From contig CAUWAG010000013.1 in NCBI GenBank assembly GCA_963556695.1, forward strand, positions 1,922,001 to 1,986,000: 64,000 nucleotides of DNA, in the 5' to 3' direction. The notes under the pieces were generated by a model. The model did no database searches, was not told the DNA's origin, and saw only the letters and a program-made list of their open reading frames with translations. A program made the position numbers and the translations under genes. This document shows positions 56,956-64,000 of this stretch, one piece after another. Origin of the DNA: Anthostomella pinea (taxonomy: Eukaryota; Ascomycota; Sordariomycetes; Xylariales; Xylariaceae). Positions within the stretch are counted from its first letter, which is position 1. Every line of letters starts with the position of its first letter.

Positions 56956-58539
56956 ATGGCGTCCAAAGCGAAAAGAGCAGAGCCTGCGCATGGCTACGAG
57001 TTTGGCGGCCCGTAAGGTTGACCCTTTCTGGAAAGGAAAGAGACTGGTGTGGCCACAATAGCTAACATGTTGCCCTTTCTCTCTAGGCTCGGTGCTTCTG
57101 TCATCACCTTCGGCCTGCCCTTCCTCTGCTGGCTCTTCACCTTTGCCTGCAACGACATCTCGGGATGCCCTGCGCCCTCGCTGTTGAACCCCAAGACCCT
57201 GTCCATCAACCAGCTGAAGACCGAGGTGGGATGGCCCGAGGATGGCATCATGGGCCTCGCTAGCTGGAAAGCTACCGCATGGACTGTGGCCTACTACCTC
57301 TTCAGCGCCCTCTTGTACCGTATCTTGCCCGCCATCGAGACCGAGGGCACCGAGCTTTCGTCCGGTGGGAGGCTCAAGTACAGGTTCAATGGTGAGTCAG
57401 TCCCCCGATGCCTACCCCCTGATTTGGACTGACTCAAGCCGGGCGTAGCTTTCTCTACAACCGTGACTACGCTGGTCCTCTGCTTTGCCGGCACCATCGC
57501 CCAAGGCGCCGAGTTCCCATTGTGGACTTTCATTGCCGACAACTACCTCCAAATCCTGACTGCCAATATCATCATTTCCTATGCGCTTGCCATATTCGTC
57601 TACGTCCGCAGCTTCTCTGTCAAGCGACCCAACTCGGACTTGCGTGAGCTCGCTGCTGGTGGTCATTCCGGTAACCTCATCTATGACTTCTACATGGGAC
57701 GTGAGCTCAACCCTCGCATCACTCTGCCTTTCATCGGGGAGATAGATGTCAAAGAGTTCATGGAACTGCGCCCCGGCATGCTCGGCTATATCATCCTGAA
57801 CTGTGCATTCATCGCCAAGCAGTACCGCAACTTCGGCTTCGTCACGGATAGCATCGTGTTTATCACCCTCGTGCAGGCCATTTACGTGCTGGATGGTCAG
57901 TTCATGGAACCCGCTATCCTGACTACCATGGACATCACCACGGATGGATTCGGGTTCATGCTTGCCTTTGGAGACCTTGTCTGGCTCCCCTTTATCTACT
58001 CCCAGCAGACGCGATACCTGTCAACCCACCCTGTCATGATGGGCTGGTTAGGTACTGCCGCCGTCTCTGCTGTACTAACTGCCGGCTTCTCTGTGTTCCG
58101 TCTGAGCAACAGCCAGAAGAACATATTCCGGACCAACCCCAATGACCCGCGTGTCGCTCATCTCACCTACATCGAGACCAAGACTGGCTCGCGACTCATT
58201 ACATCGGGCTGGTGGGGTATCGCTCGACACATCAACTACCTTGGGGATTGGTTGCAATCATGGCCTTACTCACTCCCGACTGGCTTTGCTGGCTACGCGA
58301 TCCTGACGGCAGGTAGCGGCGTGGACGGCTCAGTCAAGATGCTGGACGGAAGAGAGGTTGTCCAGGGACCCGCCAAGTACTGGGGTATGATCTTCACCTA
58401 CTTCTACGTTCTCTACTTCGCGGTGCTGTTGATTCACCGCGATGGCCGAGATGACGAGAAATGTGCGAGGAAATATGGCGAGGACTGGAAAAAGTACAAG
58501 AGCATTGTCAAGTCCAGGATCGTGCCTGGCATCTACTAG
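56956..58539 (+). CDS. ERG24: C-14 sterol reductase
   Basis: Three exons, 56956..57011, 57087..57391 and 57449..58539, give 483 aa. Introns of 75 and 57 bp start GTAAGG and GTGAGT and keep phase. The N-terminus is MASKAKRAEPAHGYEFGGP. The protein is hydrophobic with several membrane segments, and contains the ERG4/ERG24 family motifs LLNPKTLSINQLK, GNLIYDFYMGRELNPR, ITSGWWGIARHINYLGD and the C-terminal HRDGRDDEKCARKYGEDWKKY. It reduces the C-14 double bond left by CYP51 in ergosterol synthesis, in the ER, and is the target of morpholine fungicides. The usual P in ARHPNYLGD is I here. Confidence 0.92.
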
Positions 58540-59338
58540 AAGCTCGTCACAAACATGCATCCCACGATCACTGTCGGGTTTGGAAATCAAATGTTATTGG
58601 CGACTGGTGTATTGTGTAATGGAAGTGGCAGAGGGCATACGGAAACTTTGAAGGAGGATGTGTACCTACAGTACAACCGTCGAGAAAGCTTCGATACAAC
58701 GAGGAAGTAATACAACCGAGCCCACTGGCCCTGACGACTTGTGTCTACCCTGCCCTCGATGTACGAGGCGCGCAGCTTCCCCCGACCTGGAGGCAACTGC
58801 TCGAAATCAACACAACAGCGCAGACAACGCAACAAGTGCTTGGGATGGGTTAGCAGCAGTTGAATTACGTAGGCAGTGACTCTGCCCTCTGGCATATGTG
58901 CTTGCTGTACACTGAACCCTCATACGTCTCCGTACACCCCCCCGGGCCGTTCTCAGGATCTTGAACATTGGGGGGTAATTTGTTATCCGTGGAATAACAA
59001 CCCTAGAATAAGCGTTAAGCATGGTCAATAAAGACCCAACTGCTTATTCCGCTGTGCTTATTCCGATTTGATTAATATACAGTTGTTTGCTGGAAGGGTC
59101 GTGTACGGAGACTTGTGAGGGTTCAGTCTACGCACCTTCCCATAGACGTTAAACACTGCAACACTGCAACCCCCATCTTGGCCATTTCCGAACTGCCACG
59201 TTCCCGACTTGACTGTCTCCTCAACATCCCCCATTACATCCCCCATCATAAACGAGGACTTGCATCTTCAGTCACGTTTCCGAGTTGCCGTCGCCTCAAT
59301 ATCCCCCATTTTAAACAACCTGCATCTTCAAGGTAGCC
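58540..59338. other. Intergenic region with one miniature element
   Basis: Apart from the element at 58910-59128 nothing is seen. Just before 59339 the phrases AACATCCCCCATTA and AATATCCCCCATTT recur. Confidence 0.4.
58910..59128 (+). mobile_element. Miniature inverted-repeat element (CACTGAACCC end)
   Basis: 219 bp between TA dinucleotides. The left end is CACTGAACCCTCATACGTCT and the right end is ACTTGTGAGGGTTCAGTC. The inner GAATAAGC and GCTTATTCCG blocks are present. Confidence 0.85.
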
Positions 59339-60277
59339 ATGGCCGGCGGGGGCACCAAGCGATCCCGGGACACCGAGTTGTCATGGGACGATTTCGAGGA
59401 GAGCACGACCAAAAGGCAACGGCACTTGGGCCCCAGTCCAAGCCAGATGCTGCAAGAAGCCCCGCCTGCATATCATCAGAGACCGGGAACCGTCGACCGT
59501 CTTACCGACCAGAACTACATCGCATGGCTCAAGAGCATTGATTTTCGCCCGCCCAACGGAATGCAAGCCTGGATGCAAGGCAACGGTTCCGTCACTGAAT
59601 ACACGCTGTTCACTCGGGACAACGGGGAGCGGTGTTTCATCCAGATGATGCGCGACCACGTCTTTGTTTTTCAGCACAAGGACCGCGGCGAGGAAGACGA
59701 CTCGAGGCGGGAAACGGACCCATAGATCTGGGCATACCGCAGTCAGGTCGTCGAGCTCGAGTTTCTTGGCGTTGGAGTGCACACTGAGAGGCAGAAGAGG
59801 CTGCCAAAATACGCCGTCGTACTGGGACATGTCTACATCCGCCAACCCTACGCTGACGGCCAGCCGGAGCGAGTGCTGAGGACCAACTACAGTGTCGTTA
59901 TGGACGTCACCAAGCCAACCAAGTCGGTATGTACAAAATGTCCCCTTCTCCCTTTCCGAGAAGACCAGATTTTGATATCCCCGCAGCTGTGGATGATATA
60001 CAACTACGGATACGGCGAATCCTTCGCAGAAAATCTCGAGTTCTTCAAGGGCAATGCCCCGTTCGATATGGCAAGAATCGCCGACAGCCTCGAAGACTTC
60101 GTTGAAGACGAATCCATCGGAGAAGGGCTTTCTCGCTGTCCTCCTTACCTGGACGGCAGCAGGGTCATTGAAATAGTGCAGGCGTCAGCTAATTTTGTGG
60201 TGCCCATCTTCACGACCCCGAACCTCGATTCGCTGCTGAAGGCTATTGAAGACGGTTGGGGTACTATGAGCTTCTAG
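59339..60277 (+). pseudogene. Unknown protein gene with an in-frame amber codon
   Basis: The frame starts MAGGGTKRSRDTELSWDDFEE and stays open to a TAG at 59723-59725 (context CCA TAG ATC). It then continues in the same frame with IWAYRSQVVELEFLG, KYAVVLGHVYIRQPYADG, a probable 60-bp intron (59927-59986, GTATGT...CAG) and LWMIYNYGYGESFAENLEFF to a stop at 60275. No splice sites bridge the TAG. The intron is a multiple of three with no stop, so it could be retained. The N-terminal region is basic, nuclear-like. No family is recognised. It may be a recent pseudogene (CAG to TAG) or two products by readthrough; I prefer pseudogene. Confidence 0.5.
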
Positions 60278-60497
60278 CTCGTGGCTTGTCGCTTGTGGCT
60301 TGTAGATGCGGCGTAACGGAAACAGGCGTGTATTGTAGGGGTGATTGAGTGGATGGAATAGCGAATGGCTGGTTGTTTTACCACTATAGACGTAGCGTAT
60401 TCTAGAAATTGACAGTCTTGATTCAATGAACAGATTCGCATACTGGCTCCAGAGTGCCTGTTTCAAACATTGTAGCAATCGACATCTCGATGATCTA

Positions 60498-60682
60498 CAC
60501 TGGACCCTCACAAGTCTCCGTACACCGGTAATATCAAGTCCGAATAAGCACCATGGAATAAGCATTAGGAATGGCGTATCAAACTAGAGCTGCTTATTTC
60601 TGTATGCTTATCCCAAAGAATTTTTGCTGTTAATCAAGATACTTACCAACCTATGCGTACGGAGACTTACGAGGGCTGAGTG
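60498..60682 (+). mobile_element. Miniature inverted-repeat element, short copy
   Basis: 185 bp between TA dinucleotides. The left end is CACTGGACCCTCACAAGTCT and the right end ACTTACGAGGGCTGAGTG. Inner AATAAGCA / GCTTATTT blocks are present. Confidence 0.85.
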
Positions 60683-60699
60683 TAACAAGGCGTATAAAT

Positions 60700-60721
60700 G
60701 AAGACTTACGAGAGGGGACTG
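60700..60721 (+). mobile_element. Solo terminal repeat of a miniature element
   Basis: The sequence AGACTTACGAGAGGGGACTG before TA is the inverse of a CAGTCACCCCT-type end. It abuts the next element; no left partner is seen. Confidence 0.6.
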
Positions 60722-60723
60722 TA

Positions 60724-60935
60724 CACTCAACCTGTATAAGTTTCTGTCTGGCACCTCTCCATTAATCGTTGGATCTCAATGATACGTTCATATCAATCGA
60801 ATAAGAATCCAGAATAGGCAGGTTTAATCCAACAAGCCATCTTCTATGCTTATTTCTGAACGATTATTCTACTTCCGATGAATACACCCTTCGGTTGCCG
60901 AACAAGGGGGTACGGGGACTTATGGAAGTTCGGTG
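60724..60935 (+). mobile_element. Miniature inverted-repeat element, diverged copy
   Basis: 212 bp between TA dinucleotides. Its ends are CACTCAACCTGTATAAGTTT and ACTTATGGAAGTTCGGTG. The inner part is like the copies at 31504 and 61101 (CAGGTTTAATCCAACAAGCC). Confidence 0.8.
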
Positions 60936-61100
60936 TAGCGCAGCAGAACAGCACACCTAATCGCTGTCTTCCACCTGCTGTCTTCCATTCGATGTTTGCT
61001 GTCACAGAAGCTCCTCGCTTCTGGCGTTCCACGGCATTACCATCCCTCATATTCAGGGGCGGCTGTCTGTACCTGGAGTGCTTGTCGCGGGGTAGCGCTA

Positions 61101-61314
61101 CAGTCACCCCTCATAAGTTTCCGTCCGTCATGCTTCCGTGATCTCTAAAGCACGGATGCTCCATTCGTATTAATGGAGTAAATGCCCCGGAATAAGCAGG
61201 TTCAATCAAATGAACCATGTTTAATGCTTATTCCAGGGTGCCTATTCTAGTTATAATAAATATACCTTTCGCTTGGTGAACGAGAGGTGTACGGAGACTT
61301 CTGGGGGTTCAGTG
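61101..61314 (+). mobile_element. Miniature inverted-repeat element (CAGTCACCCC end)
   Basis: 214 bp between TA dinucleotides. The left end is CAGTCACCCCTCATAAGTTT and the right end ACTTCTGGGGGTTCAGTG. It ends about 320 bp before the AAA ATPase start. Confidence 0.85.
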
Positions 61315-61631
61315 TAGCGAGCCCACCCCGCATTGGTGAGGTGGTTTACACGAGCAGGAGGAACGTCGACTAATACGGCCAGAGGATTCGGGCGGTGCGG
61401 CTTGCCGATCATCAGGCAACCGCCTGCACCCTTCAAGATACTCGTCTGACCTCATCTTCCCTCCATCTTCCCTCCATCGTCCTTACATCGTCACAACTTG
61501 GGGGTTGAGTAGGTATCGTTCGTGTATGAGACCAGTCGATAGAACTCCATCTGATTTCCGAGCTCTTGCCAGTCACTGCTTTAACTGGAACTCGTCCTTC
61601 CCTCTCATCGTCTCCCATACCTCGCGCAAGG

Positions 61632-63273
61632 ATGAGTGCACATGCGGACGCAGACGCAGCCGGCCTCGAGCAAGCAGCCCGCAGCCAGACCGGCGGCGGC
61701 GAAGATGAGACCACGCAGACCTGGTTCGAGCACTCGACGGCGAAGCGCATCCACACCGACACGCTCATCGCCCAGACCCTCGCCAAGCAGTACCCGAACC
61801 TGGACCTGGTGATCGCGCCGCCGACCAACGGCCTCAACCTGCTGGCGTACGCCAACTCGGGCCACGCCAGCTACGATGCCGTCGAGGAGACCGGCACCGT
61901 GTTCCCGAGCACCCTGTCCTGGACCATGTACGCGGCCCCGGCGCGGCGGATCGACGGCAGCATGGGGCGCCTGATCGAGAAGCTCAACTTCGGCAAGTTC
62001 GTCTACAAGTGGAAGGACGAGGAGTTCGTCCTGTACATGGCCGACTGCCGCGACGGCACCATGTCCTACCCGCAGCAGACCAACCACTACATCCTGACGG
62101 CCAAGCGGCAGCAGGCCGAGGCGCTCATCCTCGAGGCTGGCCGGTGGGCCACCGAGCTGCACGGCGAGCTCTTCGTCTTCGACCAGGGCGGCTGGCAGAA
62201 GAACGCCGAGCTCTACCGCAGCGTCATGAAGGCTTCGTGGGATAACGTCATCCTCGACGCCGACATGAAGAAGGCCATCATCGACGATCACCTCAACTTC
62301 TTCGAGTCCAGGAAGACGTATCAGAGGTTGCAGGTGCCCTGGAAACGCGGCATCATCTACTATGGCCCGCCGGGGAACGGGAAGACTATTTCCATCAAGG
62401 CCATGATGCACACGCTCTACAGCCGCGACGAGCCTGTGCCGACGCTGTACGTGCGCTCTTTGGTCTCTGTGAGTACCGTATCTACTGGGAAATGACGAGA
62501 GTGTTGCTGCTGATACCTTGGACTCTCTTCCAGTATGCCGGTCCAGAGTACTCGTTGAGGATCATATTCGAGAAGGCGAGACAGTTCGCCCCATGCTATC
62601 TGGTCTTCGAAGATCTCGACTCCATCGTCTCGGACAATGTGCGGAGTTACTTCCTCAACGAAGTCGATGGTTTGAAGAACAACGACGGTATCTTCATGAT
62701 TGGCTCCACGAACCACCTTGATCGCTTGGATCCGGGTATCTCTGTAAGTTTAGCACTGGCAACTGAGCTGAATGGTAGCATACACGGATGAGCGGGCGAC
62801 TGACTATCGCGTAGAAACGGCCCTCGCGCTTCGACAGGAAGTACCTCTTCCCTGACCCCAACCTGGGCGACCGCATCGCGTACTGCAAATTCTGGCAGTC
62901 CAAGCTAGCCGACAACGACGACATCAAGTTTCCCGACAAGCTCTGCACGGCCATCGCCGAGATCATGGACAAGTTCAGCTTCGCCTACATGCAGGAGGCC
63001 TTCGTAGCGGCGTTACTCGCCATCGCCAGAGAAACCGAGAGCACGCTGCCCAGCAAGGAGGTGGTGACGCGCGACATGGACGACGGGTGGCTGGGAGTGA
63101 GTCTCGTCGACGGCGACGATGGCTTGAACGAGCTGGTGCTGTGGGTGGAGATCAAGAAGCAGGTTGAGATTCTGCGGGAGGGCATGAAGGAGAAGAGAGC
63201 GGCTGCGATGGGCAGGCAGAAGCCCAACTGGGGTGTATCAGTAAAGGGATCTTTCACTTTGAAGAGGGGTTAG
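61632..63273 (+). CDS. BCS1-like AAA ATPase
   Basis: Three exons, 61632..62468, 62534..62743 and 62815..63273, give 501 aa. Introns of 65 and 71 bp (GTGAGT...CAG, GTAAGT...TAG) fall in phase 0. The N-terminal 230 residues have no clear domain. The AAA module has Walker A GPPGNGKT (245-252), Walker B YLVFEDLD (301-308), the sensor phrase MIGSTNHLDRLDPGI and the arginine-finger region SRFDRKY. The lid helices follow. No transmembrane segment is visible, unlike mitochondrial Bcs1, so it is probably a soluble member of the large fungal family of Bcs1-related ATPases. The target is unknown. Confidence 0.88.
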
Positions 63274-64000
63274 GGATCTACCTCGCATCCTGGTCTTTTA
63301 CAAACTTTACTCCGGCTACCTGGTATCTTACAAACGGGTGCGGCGAAGACCCAACTGCGATGACGAGCTGAGCTTCGAGACAGGTGAAGTTGGAGGAGCT
63401 CCTTCTCAAGAGATAGTGTCCCTTGGGTGGCCACAATTCATACTCATGCTGTACCTAGGAGCGCCGGGAAGTGTCAGTCACAAAGAGACCAGTATCAAAT
63501 AGTGCACCGAGAAAGCCAGATGAGGGCTCATACTCTTTCATACGTGGGTTGAAAGTGAAAGGCGTAGGTAGCGAGGGCGCGTGACCTCATCAGTTTCGCA
63601 TAAGATCGTGATGGAGTAGAACGATGTTGCAGGCTACCGGAAACTGGTGAAGATGGAGACAGAACCCACAGATGGTTGGCGACAGATGGTTGGCGAACGT
63701 AGGATGGATGAAGGATGAATGATGCGTAAATGAACGCTTGATGGGAAGTACAGATCGTGACAGCCAGCGCGACCTGAACTTGCTACCAGGGGCAGAAAAA
63801 GGAAAGGCCAGGTTGTTCCTAACGATGGCACGACAAGATTTTCGTCGTGTCTACCTACCCCCATGTGTCACGCTTTGAACTTAGAACACGTTCGAAAGGA
63901 AGATGAGGTTGATAATAAATGGAAAATGTCTTGCTCTTCATTCTAATACACATGGCAAGATATAAGCTGTACACTGGAAGGCCCCACTTAAACATCAGCG
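63274..64000. other. 3' flank without a supported gene
   Basis: No gene seen; a short tandem repetition of ACAGATGGTTGGCGA occurs near 63668-63698. Confidence 0.4.

Larger units (their letters stand above)
60278..61631. other. Intergenic region filled with miniature elements
   Basis: Three complete elements and one extra element end occupy most of 60498-61314. I see no gene. The last 300 bp are the promoter and leader of the AAA ATPase gene. Confidence 0.6.

Noticed and set aside
61605..62411. 268-codon minus-strand frame antisense to the AAA ATPase
   Set aside because: Antisense shadow of a GC-rich coding exon; no motif.
1..64000. CRISPR arrays, tRNA or rRNA genes
   Set aside because: No regularly spaced direct repeats and no tRNA-like T-loop/acceptor pairs were noticed; CRISPR is not expected in a fungus.

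Overview
The window comes from a filamentous ascomycete (Pezizomycotina). Most genes are split by short introns of about 50-170 bp with GT...AG ends and CTAAC/CTGAC-like branch sites. The gene content is fungal: HET-domain proteins, an NLP-type necrosis-inducing protein, ATG27, ERG24, a YBP1-like protein, a GH5 cellulase and an ATG26-like glycosyltransferase. Transposons carry C-to-T type stop codons like those left by repeat-induced point mutation (RIP). The species cannot be named from this sequence; the NLP and the cellulase fit a plant-associated fungus.

Layout. 0.9-2.6 kb: a gene with three SUMO-interaction-like motifs ahead of a conserved fungal domain of unknown function. 3.5-14.5 kb: a dead Tad-like LINE, split inside its reverse transcriptase by a second, full-length LINE; the 10-bp target duplication is visible. 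14.5-16.0 kb: a broken GEN1/XPG-type nuclease gene, cut by a 168-bp solo LTR with a 5-bp target duplication and ending against the LINE. 16.5-31 kb: a TPR protein, an NLP, a secreted lactonase-fold protein, a dead HET gene, a mutated relic of another HET gene, a four-span membrane protein, an intact HET gene and a membrane protein with a cysteine-bearing ectodomain. 32.5-47.3 kb: a large glycosyltransferase, a methyltransferase, a gene whose stop codon lies in a transposon end, a 740-aa protein of unknown function and a YBP1/glomulin-like protein. 49-64 kb: a broken F-box gene, an SDR oxidoreductase, a GPI-type GH5 cellulase, ATG27, ERG24, a gene with an in-frame amber codon and a BCS1-like AAA ATPase.

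A family of about 185-220 bp miniature elements (terminal inverted repeats beginning CACTGAACCC or CAGTCACCCC, TA target) is scattered from 31 to 61 kb. There are six complete copies, fragments, and a 589-bp relative with about 62-bp inverted repeats and an AT-rich core.

Genes do not form an obvious single pathway or biosynthetic cluster. Conserved housekeeping genes (ERG24, ATG27, YBP1-like, TPR, glycosyltransferase) alternate with accessory genes, many of them broken. I saw no tRNA, rRNA or CRISPR array. Exon structures were read by eye from splice consensus and reading phase.
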